In this document: positions 20,883 through 29,373 of the stretch, piece after piece
Layout of the letters: every line of letters begins with the position of its first letter
Numbering within the stretch: the first letter of the stretch is position 1
NCBI GenBank assembly: GCA_902589345.1
Contig: CACISU010000006.1
Location: 1 to 47,231, forward strand
Direction of reading: 5' to 3'
Source of the DNA: an uncultured Pelagibacteraceae bacterium
GTDB taxonomy: Bacteria; Pseudomonadota; Alphaproteobacteria; Pelagibacterales; Pelagibacteraceae
Length of the DNA stretch: 47,231 nucleotides
The notes under the pieces: model-generated
What the model was told of the DNA's origin: nothing
What the model saw: the letters and a program-made list of their open reading frames with translations, nothing else
The model's database searches: none
Position numbers and translations under genes: made by a program

Positions 20883-21879
20883 TATTTTCTGAATAAGCCT
20901 TTACTATCTTTGAAACTAAAGGATGTCTGACTACATCAGTATGATTAAAATCAATTATTTCTATTTCTTTTAGATTTTCTAATATTTTTTTAGATCTATT
21001 AAGGCCAGAATACGATTTATTTGGTAAATCTACCTGGCTTGGATCACCATTAATTACAATTTTAGAATTTTCTCCTATTCTAGTTAAAAACATTTTAATT
21101 TGAGTATCTGTTGCATTTTGGGCCTCGTCTAATATTGCAAATGAATTTTTTAAAGTTCTTCCTCTCATAAATGCTAAGGGAGCAATTTCTATATCACCTA
21201 TTTCAATTTTTTTTTGTATTTTTTCAAAATCAAGAAGATCATATAAGGAGTCATAAAGTGGTCTAAGATATGGATCTACTTTATCTCTCATGTCACCTGG
21301 TAAAAAACCCAATCTTTCTCCAGCTTCAACTGCTGGTCTTGATAAAATTATTCTTTCTATCTTCTTTTCTAACAACATAGTGAGACCAACTGCTACTGCT
21401 AAAAAGGTTTTTCCTGTACCTGCTGGACCAGAAGATATAATTATTTGTTTTTCTTTTAACGCTCTTACATATTTTTTTTGTTTTTCAGATCTTGGAATAA
21501 CAGATTTTTTAGGTGTTTTAATTATATATTCAATATTTTTTTCTTTACTGTTATTTTTTTCATTAATCATAAATTTATTTACAGAAGAAATTATATCTTT
21601 TTTTTCTATAGTACCATTTATTATAAATTGATCAGCTAAAAACTTAATTGCATTTTTTACTAATTCATTATTTTGGGGAGTACTTTTAACTAATATGGAA
21701 TTTCCCCTTGAATAAATATTTGTTTTTGTAATATTTTCTAATTCTTTAATATTATTATTAAATTCTCCAACAACCCCAAGCAATACTTCATTATTTTGAA
21801 AAATGATGCTTAAAGTGTCATTATCCGAATAAACATACTTTAAATCAGTGTTAAATTTTTTATTTAAAGTTTTATTCAA
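20875..21879 (-). CDS. phoH: PhoH-family ATPase (YbeZ)
   Basis: A 334-residue cytoplasmic ATPase with an N-terminal single-strand-nucleic-acid-binding-like region (about 1-100) and a P-loop domain. Walker A is GPAGTGKTFLA and Walker B is FAILDEAQNAT. The RPAVEAGERLGFLPGD and GDPSQVDLP motifs are the PhoH signature. It is thought to work with YbeY in rRNA processing; the precise role is not settled. It lies 1 base after miaB and overlaps ybeY by 8 bases. Confidence 0.95.
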   Translation of the reverse strand: MNKTLNKKFNTDLKYVYSDNDTLSIIFQNNEVLLGVVGEFNNNIKELENITKTNIYSRGNSILVKSTPQNNELVKNAIKFLADQFIINGTIEKKDIISSVNKFMINEKNNSKEKNIEYIIKTPKKSVIPRSEKQKKYVRALKEKQIIISSGPAGTGKTFLAVAVGLTMLLEKKIERIILSRPAVEAGERLGFLPGDMRDKVDPYLRPLYDSLYDLLDFEKIQKKIEIGDIEIAPLAFMRGRTLKNSFAILDEAQNATDTQIKMFLTRIGENSKIVINGDPSQVDLPNKSYSGLNRSKKILENLKEIEIIDFNHTDVVRHPLVSKIVKAYSENND

Positions 21880-21880
21880 A

Positions 21881-23218
21881 TTATGCTGCCTTCATATTAT
21901 TATTATCAATTTTTCCAAATAAACTGTTTTGATTACAATTTTCTATTTTTACTTCAATAACCTTTCCTATTTCTTTTTTGTCACCTTTGAAAATAACTGA
22001 ATTTAAATATTTGTTTCTACCAAATAGTTTGTCTTGATCGTGCATTTTATTTTCTACCAATACATCAATGGATTGGTTTATAAATGACTTATTCATTGCT
22101 AATTGATGTGAAAATAGATATTTTTGTATTTTAACTAATCTTTCTTTAGAAATTTCATTATCAATTAGATTTAATTCTGCAGCTCTTGTTCCTGGTCTTG
22201 GACTAAAAATAAATGAAAATGAATTTATAAATTTAATCTTTTTAACCAATGATATTGTTTCTTCAAAATCATGTTCTGACTCTCCAGGATAAGCAACTAT
22301 AAAATCACTTGAAAACTCTATTGAATTATTTATTTTTTTTAATTTATCATAGATGTTTAAATATTCTTCAACTGTGTGTTTTCTATTCATTAGTTTTAAA
22401 ACTTTATTTGATCCACTTTGTATTGGTAAATGTACGAATGGCATTAATTTTTTACTTTTAGAGTAGCAATCAATTAAATCGTCACTCATATCTCTTGGAT
22501 GTGATGTCGTATATCTTATTCTCTCTAATTCAGAAAACTTTTCTAATTCTAATATTAGGTCGGATAATTTAAAATTCTTTGAATTATTTATGTAAGAGTA
22601 AGCATTAACATTTTGACCCAACAATGTAATTTCTCTAGAGCCATTTTTAACCAGTTCTTCTGCTTCCTTAATAATTTTTGAAAAGGGTCTGGAATATTCT
22701 GGTCCTCTAGTATACGGCACTACACAAAAGTGACAAAATTTATCACACCCCTCTTGTATAGTTAAAAATGAGGAAATTTTATTATCATTGTTTTTGATTT
22801 TATCAAAATATCTAAACTTTTCTATTGTATCAAAATCTGTTTGTTCAATATTTAAATTTTTTTTAGAATTATTTTTTATGATTTGTGTTATCTTGTGATA
22901 GGACTGCGGTCCTACTACAAAATCAATATAAGGCTCTCTTTTAAGCATTTCTTGATTTTCTGCTTGGGCCACACAACCTGCAACTATCATTAATGGTTTA
23001 TCTTTATCTCTGTATAATTTTTTTACTCTACCCACTTCGTGATAAACTTTTTCTTTAGCTTTATCTCGAATATGACAAGTATTTAATACATAACAATCAG
23101 CGTTTTTTTGATCATCTGTTTTGATAAATCCAATTTTTTTTACACTATCAAAAATACGATTTGAATCGTATTCATTCATTTGACATCCATAAGTCTTGAT
23201 AAAAATTTTTTTCGACAT
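21881..23218 (-). CDS. miaB: tRNA-2-methylthio-N6-dimethylallyladenosine synthase MiaB
   Basis: MiaB is a radical-SAM enzyme that inserts sulfur and a methyl group at C2 of i6A37 in tRNAs reading codons that start with U. In the 445-residue protein the N-terminal UPF0004 domain has three cluster cysteines (KTYGCQMNEYDS at Cys12, VLNTCHIRD, VAGCVAQ). The radical-SAM core has C-x3-C-x2-C (EGCDKFCHFCVVPYTRG), and a C-terminal TRAM domain ends the protein. MiaB needs S-adenosylmethionine, whose synthetase metK lies in the same run of genes. It needs two 4Fe-4S clusters and sits right after the fur gene (11-base gap), an order known in alphaproteobacteria. Confidence 0.96.
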   Translation of the reverse strand: MSKKIFIKTYGCQMNEYDSNRIFDSVKKIGFIKTDDQKNADCYVLNTCHIRDKAKEKVYHEVGRVKKLYRDKDKPLMIVAGCVAQAENQEMLKREPYIDFVVGPQSYHKITQIIKNNSKKNLNIEQTDFDTIEKFRYFDKIKNNDNKISSFLTIQEGCDKFCHFCVVPYTRGPEYSRPFSKIIKEAEELVKNGSREITLLGQNVNAYSYINNSKNFKLSDLILELEKFSELERIRYTTSHPRDMSDDLIDCYSKSKKLMPFVHLPIQSGSNKVLKLMNRKHTVEEYLNIYDKLKKINNSIEFSSDFIVAYPGESEHDFEETISLVKKIKFINSFSFIFSPRPGTRAAELNLIDNEISKERLVKIQKYLFSHQLAMNKSFINQSIDVLVENKMHDQDKLFGRNKYLNSVIFKGDKKEIGKVIEVKIENCNQNSLFGKIDNNNMKAA

Positions 23219-23229
23219 TCAGTATTAAA

Positions 23230-23658
23230 CTAAGTTTTTTTCTTTACACCATAAAGTTCTAACTTATGATCTACTAACTCATAGCCATATTTTTCAGCAA
23301 CTTTTTTTTGAAGTTTTTCAATTTCATCATCAACGAATTCTATAATCTCTCCTGATTTAATATCAATTAAATGATCATGATGGCTTTCAACAATTGCTTC
23401 ATATCTAGCTTTACCACCTTTAAAATCGTGCTTTGTCAATATTCCTGCTTCTTCGAATAGTTTAACCGTTCTATAAATTGTAGCTATACTTATTTTAGAG
23501 TCTACCTTTGAAACTCTTTTATATAACTCATCTACATCTGGGTGGTCTGACTCTCCATAATTTTCTTTAGATTCTGACAAAACTTTAGCAATAATTTTTC
23601 TTTGATCTGTTAGTTTAACACCTTTTGAAATACATTTTTTTTCTATTGTATCTGACAT
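23230..23658 (-). CDS. fur: Fur-family metal-responsive regulator (Fur/Mur)
   Basis: A 142-residue Fur-type repressor. The winged-helix region is about residues 8-85 (KGVKLTDQRKIIAKVL, ISIATIYRTVKLFEEAGIL). The C-terminal domain has the metal-site segment ESHHDHLIDIKSGEIIEF. The classic C-terminal cysteine pairs are absent, as usual in alphaproteobacterial Fur/Mur. It lies between tsaB (8-base gap) and miaB, its conserved neighbourhood. In alphaproteobacteria this protein often senses manganese or iron as Mur while Irr (5583-6008) handles haem/iron; which metal it senses here cannot be read from sequence. Confidence 0.88.
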   Translation of the reverse strand: MSDTIEKKCISKGVKLTDQRKIIAKVLSESKENYGESDHPDVDELYKRVSKVDSKISIATIYRTVKLFEEAGILTKHDFKGGKARYEAIVESHHDHLIDIKSGEIIEFVDDEIEKLQKKVAEKYGYELVDHKLELYGVKKKT

Positions 23659-23666
23659 AATATATT

Positions 23667-24044
23667 TTAATTTAAATATTGTATTTTAATTAAATCCTTT
23701 ATTAAATCTCCTTTTTTAAATAATTCAATAATTTTATCATAATTCTCATTTATAACATCTTCAGTTTTAAAACCATATAGATCAAAACTATTTACTAATT
23801 TAAGGGCTTTAATAGTAGCAATTGATATCCTTATTGAAGAATAATTTCCAGGACCTTGATTGATAAATGCGACATCTATATCTTTAATTTTTATATTATT
23901 ATTCATTAAAAATGAGCTTAATAATACATTAAATTTATCAAAGTTTTCCCTACTGTTAAAATAATCACTAGTGTATGATTCTTTATCAGTTATGATTTTA
24001 AAAAAAATTTTATCTCTTGCTGCATCTACAATAAGTATTTTCAT
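23667..24044 (-). CDS. tsaB: Short TsaB-like protein (tRNA t6A synthesis)
   Basis: TsaB is the inactive ASKHA-fold partner of TsaD in making threonylcarbamoyladenosine at tRNA position 37. The N-terminus (MKILIVDAARDK) and the INQGPGNYSSIRISIATIKAL motif match the family. At 125 residues it is little more than half of the usual 210-230, with the second ASKHA subdomain essentially gone. The frame closes on a normal TAA just before fur, so it is not interrupted by a visible frameshift. rimI, often its downstream partner, is absent. The 5' end overlaps the opposite-strand deacetylase gene by 53 bases. Either a minimal TsaB or a decaying gene is possible. Confidence 0.75.
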   Translation of the reverse strand: MKILIVDAARDKIFFKIITDKESYTSDYFNSRENFDKFNVLLSSFLMNNNIKIKDIDVAFINQGPGNYSSIRISIATIKALKLVNSFDLYGFKTEDVINENYDKIIELFKKGDLIKDLIKIQYLN

Positions 24045-25050
24045 TATAATTTTATTTTACTCTAATAGTAATGCAGAAGAAAATAATATCAAATATTTTT
24101 CAGAAGACCTTGGAAGTCTGTCCTTAATGTATCATAGATTTGATGAAAATAAATATCCTTCAACAAATATTAGAATGAATGTCTTTAGAGATCAGATAGA
24201 TATGATTATCAGAAATAATTTGAATTTTTATAATCCAGATAAATTTGATCATAATTTTAAAAATCCAAAAAAGGAAAAAAAAATTTTAATTACAATTGAT
24301 GATGCTTTTAGCTCATTTTATAATAATGCTTGGCCTTATTTAAAAGAAAAAAAAATTCCCTTCATTTTATTTGTCTCCACTAAACCTGTTGGAAATTCTG
24401 GATATATGACATGGGAACAGATTAAAGAAGTGGAAAAAGAAAATTTTGCCTTTATAGGAAATCATTCTCATTCACATGAATATATGGTTAATTTTGAATT
24501 ATCGAAATTCAAAGAAGATATAGAAAATTCAATAAATATATTTAAAGATAAATTAGGATATAACCCGATTTTTTTTTCCTACCCTTTTGGAGAATATAGT
24601 TTAGAGCAAAAAAATTTTATAAAAGAAAAATTTAGTTATGCCTTTGGACAACACTCTGGTGTAATTGATTTTAATAAGGATAAATTTGAATTGCCAAGAT
24701 TTCCTATTAATGAAAAATATGGAGATTTAGAAAGATTTAAATCTTTAATTAATTTATTACCTTTACAGTATAAAAAAGTTTTTCCAGAAGAGAAATTAAT
24801 TTTAGACAACAATAACCCTCCTGAAATGTATATTGAGTTTTTTGAAGAACAAGACAATTTAAATTTAATTAATTGTTTTTCTAACGAAAGTGGAGAGTGG
24901 AAAAATACTGATTTAAATCTTGAAAAAAATAAATTAATTATAAATTTTAAAGAAAAATTTAAATTTAGAAGAGGAAGAATAAACTGCTCTATGAACGATA
25001 AAGAAGGTTGGAGGTGGTTAGGTATTCAATTTTCTATTTCAGAAAATTAA
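23992..25050 (+). CDS. Exported polysaccharide deacetylase (NodB domain)
   Basis: A 352-residue secreted carbohydrate esterase of family 4. The ATG at 23992 gives a good signal peptide (MILKKILSLAASTISIFIII..., cleavage probably after SNSNA). An in-frame GTG seven codons upstream is possible but less likely. NodB motifs are seen in order: TIDDAF (catalytic and metal Asp), NHSHSHEYM (metal His) and SYPFGEYS (motif 3). The domain spans about residues 85-235, with an unassigned C-terminal domain of about 100 residues. The substrate is unknown; peptidoglycan or a surface glycan is possible. The 5' end is antisense to the tsaB start. Its stop shares the TTAA palindrome with the convergent Bax-like gene. 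Confidence 0.85.
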   Translation: MILKKILSLAASTISIFIIILFYSNSNAEENNIKYFSEDLGSLSLMYHRFDENKYPSTNIRMNVFRDQIDMIIRNNLNFYNPDKFDHNFKNPKKEKKILITIDDAFSSFYNNAWPYLKEKKIPFILFVSTKPVGNSGYMTWEQIKEVEKENFAFIGNHSHSHEYMVNFELSKFKEDIENSINIFKDKLGYNPIFFSYPFGEYSLEQKNFIKEKFSYAFGQHSGVIDFNKDKFELPRFPINEKYGDLERFKSLINLLPLQYKKVFPEEKLILDNNNPPEMYIEFFEEQDNLNLINCFSNESGEWKNTDLNLEKNKLIINFKEKFKFRRGRINCSMNDKEGWRWLGIQFSISEN

Positions 25051-26177
25051 ATTATTTTTTTTAATTTTTCACTAGTCGGAAGCAATTCAGCATCATCAAA
25101 ATCTGTTAGCACATTTTGTTCTATAATTTTTTTTAGAATTATCGTATATTCTTTTCCTGTTTCAGCATATTTATCGAGGTAATTGACAAGCTCTAAACTG
25201 TTTAACTCTCCTTGATTGTCTCTTTGTATAGCCCTAGCTTCTCTAAATTTTTTGTATCCAGAATGAGTATTTAAATTTCTTTGATAAGCTCTAACTGATG
25301 CTTGTAAAATATTAAATTTCATTACCTTATGTTTTGTATCAACACTCGCACTTGTTGGTTTCATTCCATCCTTGCTCCATGTCCACTGTCCAAATAGTGC
25401 ATTTCCCTCTAAAGCAAATCTTGAAGTTCCCCATCCTGTTTCTTTTGCAGCTTGAGCAATTGCCAATGAAACAGGAACTATATCCATTCTTATTTTTAAA
25501 GTTGTTAAATCTTTATTAACTACACCGTATTGTTTGAATTTTTGATTTAACCATTTTTTTTCCGAGGAAGAATTATTATTTTTATTTAAAATTGAGAATA
25601 ATCTTTTTCTATCAAACATTATTCTATTATTTTCTTCAATTATTAGCGGCAAAATAATTTTAATAAATAACTCCTTCTTTTTTTTTGAATTTTCAATTAG
25701 CTTTATCTCTTTTGGCAATAGGTCAATTGATATTGGTTTTACTATTTTTTTTTTTCTAATATCTTTAAGATTATAATTAGTTTCTTTAAACAACTGTTCT
25801 AAAGTTGCTGCACTTAATCTTACTGTATTATCTGGCAAATCTTCAAAGTCAAAAATATCATAAAATAAATCCTTAAATGTAATTTTTTCTTTCTCATCTG
25901 GCATAAGCTCTAACTCTTTACCACTTAGAACTGTTTCAAAATTCTTTTTTGAATTATTTTCTATAATTTCTGATTTATAAAAACTTTTGTTTATTAATTT
26001 TACAGTTTTAGGTAGTAATCCAAAAGTTGTAATTAATACTAAGCTAAAACAAAATACAAAAAAAAGATTTTTAGAGTCTGAAGTGGTGCTTTTTTTTTGT
26101 TTCTTATAAATGCCGTAGCCTCTTTGAAGCAAAGCTTTCTTAACTTTTTTTAGTGAAAAATTTTTTTTTTGAATCAT
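25047..26177 (-). CDS. bax: Bax-like peptidoglycan glucosaminidase, membrane-anchored
   Basis: A 376-residue protein with a basic cytoplasmic N-terminus, one transmembrane helix (about 38-56, LFFVFCFSLVLITTFGL) and a periplasmic C-terminal domain of the GH73/Bax type. That domain (about 200-360) has AIAQAAKETGWGTSRFALEGN, including the likely catalytic Glu, then LFGQWTW and the repeated-aromatic VRAYQRNLNTHSGY segment. These enzymes cut between N-acetylglucosamine and N-acetylmuramic acid. The charged region between the membrane helix and the domain (about 60-180) is unassigned. It lies 22 bases after nfuA. The Bax name refers to the family; the exact role is unproven. Confidence 0.85.
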   Translation of the reverse strand: MIQKKNFSLKKVKKALLQRGYGIYKKQKKSTTSDSKNLFFVFCFSLVLITTFGLLPKTVKLINKSFYKSEIIENNSKKNFETVLSGKELELMPDEKEKITFKDLFYDIFDFEDLPDNTVRLSAATLEQLFKETNYNLKDIRKKKIVKPISIDLLPKEIKLIENSKKKKELFIKIILPLIIEENNRIMFDRKRLFSILNKNNNSSSEKKWLNQKFKQYGVVNKDLTTLKIRMDIVPVSLAIAQAAKETGWGTSRFALEGNALFGQWTWSKDGMKPTSASVDTKHKVMKFNILQASVRAYQRNLNTHSGYKKFREARAIQRDNQGELNSLELVNYLDKYAETGKEYTIILKKIIEQNVLTDFDDAELLPTSEKLKKII

Positions 26178-26199
26178 TTATTTTTACTCTATATATAAA

Positions 26200-26742
26200 T
26201 TAATTCGCTACAACCTCTTTTATTTCAGGAATATAATGGCACAGAAGGTTTTGAACACCTTGTTTTAAAGTCATTTTTGAGCTTGGGCATCCCGAACAAC
26301 TACCTTCAAGTTTAACTTGAACGACTCCATCTTTATAATTTTCAAATTTAATATCTCCTCCGTCTCGTGCTACAGCTGGACGAATTTTTGTTTCAAGGAG
26401 ACTTATGATTTTTTTCTCAATATCTAGTAAATTTTTTTCTTCATTAACTTTTTTATTTTTATCAATTACTATTTCCTTTCCGCTTAAATAATATTCATTA
26501 ATAAAAGAAATAATAATATGCTTAATATCATCCCACTTAATATTTTCATTTTTGTTTACTGATAAAAAATCCTCAGCTAAAAAAATTCCTTTAACACCAT
26601 TAATAGATAAGATATTTCTTACTAGGTCATTATCTGAAACATTTTTATCACTTATTTCGAATGGTTCTGAATTACAAACCTTTTTTCCTGGCAAAAATTT
26701 TAGTGAATTAGGATTTGGTGTATTTTGAGTTTGAACAAACAT
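26200..26742 (-). CDS. nfuA: Fe-S cluster scaffold/carrier NfuA-type protein
   Basis: A 180-residue iron-sulfur carrier. The N-terminal Nfu domain (about 1-87) starts with the typical MFVQTQNTPNPNSLKFLPGK. The C-terminal NifU-like domain (about 105-175) has VARDGGDIKFENY and the cluster-binding Cys149-x2-Cys152 (GSCSGCPSS). Two subunits hold one 4Fe-4S cluster and deliver it to apo-proteins such as MiaB (21881-23218). It is between trpS (48-base gap) and the Bax-like gene. No Irr-type box was seen in its upstream spacer. Confidence 0.94.
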   Translation of the reverse strand: MFVQTQNTPNPNSLKFLPGKKVCNSEPFEISDKNVSDNDLVRNILSINGVKGIFLAEDFLSVNKNENIKWDDIKHIIISFINEYYLSGKEIVIDKNKKVNEEKNLLDIEKKIISLLETKIRPAVARDGGDIKFENYKDGVVQVKLEGSCSGCPSSKMTLKQGVQNLLCHYIPEIKEVVAN

Positions 26743-26790
26743 TGAGTCTTATATAATAATAAACTATAAATATTCAAACAAAAATTTGAT

Positions 26791-27792
26791 TTAAAATCCA
26801 ATGATTTTCTTCATTTCTTTAACTTTTTTAGAGGCGATATCTTGAGCTTTTTCACTACCTTCTAGCAATATTTTATCTATTAGAGTAGTTTCTTTTAATA
26901 GTTTATTTATTTCTTTAGATATTGGTGATATTTTTTCTGCAACCAATTCTGCTAATTTATTTTTAAAATCAGAGAAATTATTTCCACTAAACTCTTTAAT
27001 TGAGTTTTCTAAACTTTGATTATTTAAACTTGCATAAATTCCTAATAAATTTTCCACCTCAGGTCTTTTATCCAATCCATTTGATTTATCTGGCATAGAA
27101 AAATTATCTGTTTTTGCTTTTTTTATTTTGTTTATTATTTCATCTTTATTATCTGTCAAATTAATTCTACTCAGATCTGATGGATCTGATTTGCTCATTT
27201 TTTTTTTTCCATCTTTTAAACTCATTATTCTTGAAAAACTTTTCTGAATCAATGGTTCAGGAACTTTTAAAAAGTTAGGACAAGAATAATCTGAATTAAA
27301 TTTTTGAGCTATATCTCTTGATAGTTCTAAATGTTGCTTTTGATCCTCTCCCACCGGAACATGTGTTGCATCGTAAAGTAAAATATCAGCTGCCATCAAA
27401 ATAGGATAGACATATAAACCAATACTGGCTTTTTCTTTATCTTTTCCAGCTTTTTCTTTAAATTGTGTCATTCTATTTAGCCACCCCATTCTAGCAACAC
27501 AGCTTAAAATCCATGATGCTTCAGCATGTGCTGAGACTTCAGATTGGTTAAAAATTATACTTTTGTTTGGATCAATACCACTTGCTAAAAATACAGCAGT
27601 TGTTTCTTTAATATTATTTTTTAATATATTTGGATCCTGTTTTACTGTTATAGCATGAAGATCTACAACACAATAAACACATGAGTTTTCTTTATTATTT
27701 TGTAATTCAACAAAATTTTTAATTGCACCAATATAATTACCCAGGTGCAAGTTACCCGAAGGCTGTACTCCTGAAAAAATTTTTTTTCCCAT
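26791..27792 (-). CDS. trpS: Tryptophanyl-tRNA synthetase
   Basis: This class I enzyme charges tRNA-Trp. The 333-residue protein has the HIGH-type motif as HLGN ([16 protein letters not shown]) and the KMSKS motif as [10 protein letters not shown]. The active-site DLHAIT and the loop [18 protein letters not shown] are also present. The length is usual for bacterial TrpS. The start lies 4 bases after the murJ stop, so the two are probably one transcript. Confidence 0.97.
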   Translation of the reverse strand: MGKKIFSGVQPSGNLHLGNYIGAIKNFVELQNNKENSCVYCVVDLHAITVKQDPNILKNNIKETTAVFLASGIDPNKSIIFNQSEVSAHAEASWILSCVARMGWLNRMTQFKEKAGKDKEKASIGLYVYPILMAADILLYDATHVPVGEDQKQHLELSRDIAQKFNSDYSCPNFLKVPEPLIQKSFSRIMSLKDGKKKMSKSDPSDLSRINLTDNKDEIINKIKKAKTDNFSMPDKSNGLDKRPEVENLLGIYASLNNQSLENSIKEFSGNNFSDFKNKLAELVAEKISPISKEINKLLKETTLIDKILLEGSEKAQDIASKKVKEMKKIIGF

Positions 27793-27796
27793 TATA

Positions 27797-29323
27797 TTAA
27801 TACTTTAATTTAATATCACTCAATTTAAAAGCTTTAGTAACAATTGAGATTAATATGTATGAACTGATTGTAATTATAACTGCCAAAATTATAAATAATA
27901 TTTTATATTTACTATCATATGTTAAATTATTGCTAAATGTTCCAATTAAGTAATAAAATATATATGAACTGATAGCTGTAACTAAAGTTATTTTTAATAT
28001 ACTGGCAATGAGTCTAAATTTTAAAAAAAAATATTTTTTATAGTTTAAATATAAAAATAAAAAAAATGCATTTGCCCATGAAGAAATACTTGTTGCTATT
28101 GGAATAATAATAAATCCTATATCTTTAAAATAATACAAACTTATAGCAACATTTATTAAAACAGAAATAATTGAGAAATAAAAAGGTACTATTGTATTGT
28201 GCCTAGCAAACAAAAAACTTGAAAAAACTTTGATTAATGAAAACGCAGGAAGACCTAATGCAAAATAAAACAATGCTAGACTTGAATTTTTTACACTCAA
28301 TTCATCAAATGATCCATATCCAAACAAAGAAGATGTGATTTGCTCAGATGCAATTAGCAGAGCTGCGGTCGCAGGTAAACTTAAGAATAAACTTAATTCT
28401 AACGATTTGTTTTGAATAAAAATTATTTTTTTTTTATCTTTTGATTGAATATATTTACTCAGGCTTGGAAGTATTACAGTCCCAATAGCAATGCCTGCAA
28501 CTGCTAAGTTAATTTGATAAATTCTATCTGCATAATATAAATAAGAAACTGCACTAGCTTGAAAAGATGCAATAATTGTTCCAATCAAAATATTTATTTG
28601 TGTAACTCCGGAAGAAAAAATGCTTGGTAAAAGTTTTTTAAAAAATAATTTTATTTTATCATTAATATTAAATTTGAATGATAAAGAAGGAATAAAATAT
28701 TTTTTTACAAAATAGATCAAAAATAATAATTGAAATAAACCAGCTAGCGAGACTGCAAATGAAAGGTAGAAAACTAATTGATCATTCAAATAATTTGATA
28801 AAGAAAGTGTAATTATTAAAAATATATTAAGTATAATTGGAGATGCAGATGCAGCTGCAAACTTATTATGTGAATTTAATATTGCTGAAAAAAAAGATGA
28901 TAAACTTACAAATAATAAAAATGGAAAAGTTATTCTTGTTAAAGTGATTGTTAGGTCTAATTTATCTATATTTTTTTCAAAACCTGGGGCGATTATAAAA
29001 ACAAACCCAGGCATAAAAATTTCAACTAAGAAAACTAAAAATAATAAACTTATAAGAAGAATATTAAAAATTGTGTTTGCAAAATATTTTGCTTTTTTTT
29101 TTATTGCCAATTGAGAAGAGTAGCTTGGTACAAAAGCTGCATTAAAAGTACCTTCGGAGAATAATCTCCTGAAAGTATTTGGTATTCTGAAAGCAACAAA
29201 AAAAGCATCTGCAATCGGACCTGAGCCAAGATAAATAGCAATTAAAACATCTCTAAAATATCCAGTAATTCTACTTATTAAAGTAAAGAAGCTAAATGTG
29301 CTTGTTGACTTAATTAAATTCAT
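27797..29323 (-). CDS. murJ: Lipid II flippase MurJ
   Basis: MurJ moves lipid II across the inner membrane for peptidoglycan synthesis. The 508-residue protein is very hydrophobic with about 13-14 predicted helices. The N-terminus ([24 protein letters not shown]) and the segment [28 protein letters not shown] are the MviN/MurJ signature; the latter includes Arg residues lining the cavity. It is the first gene of murJ-trpS on this strand and diverges from maeB across 50 bases. Other peptidoglycan genes in the window lie at 25047, 33125 and 41895. Confidence 0.96.
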   Translation of the reverse strand: MNLIKSTSTFSFFTLISRITGYFRDVLIAIYLGSGPIADAFFVAFRIPNTFRRLFSEGTFNAAFVPSYSSQLAIKKKAKYFANTIFNILLISLLFLVFLVEIFMPGFVFIIAPGFEKNIDKLDLTITLTRITFPFLLFVSLSSFFSAILNSHNKFAAASASPIILNIFLIITLSLSNYLNDQLVFYLSFAVSLAGLFQLLFLIYFVKKYFIPSLSFKFNINDKIKLFFKKLLPSIFSSGVTQINILIGTIIASFQASAVSYLYYADRIYQINLAVAGIAIGTVILPSLSKYIQSKDKKKIIFIQNKSLELSLFLSLPATAALLIASEQITSSLFGYGSFDELSVKNSSLALFYFALGLPAFSLIKVFSSFLFARHNTIVPFYFSIISVLINVAISLYYFKDIGFIIIPIATSISSWANAFFLFLYLNYKKYFFLKFRLIASILKITLVTAISSYIFYYLIGTFSNNLTYDSKYKILFIILAVIITISSYILISIVTKAFKLSDIKLKY

Positions 29324-29373
29324 AAATCATATTAGTCTTAAATTCGCTTCCATTGTATACTTTATTACATTAA

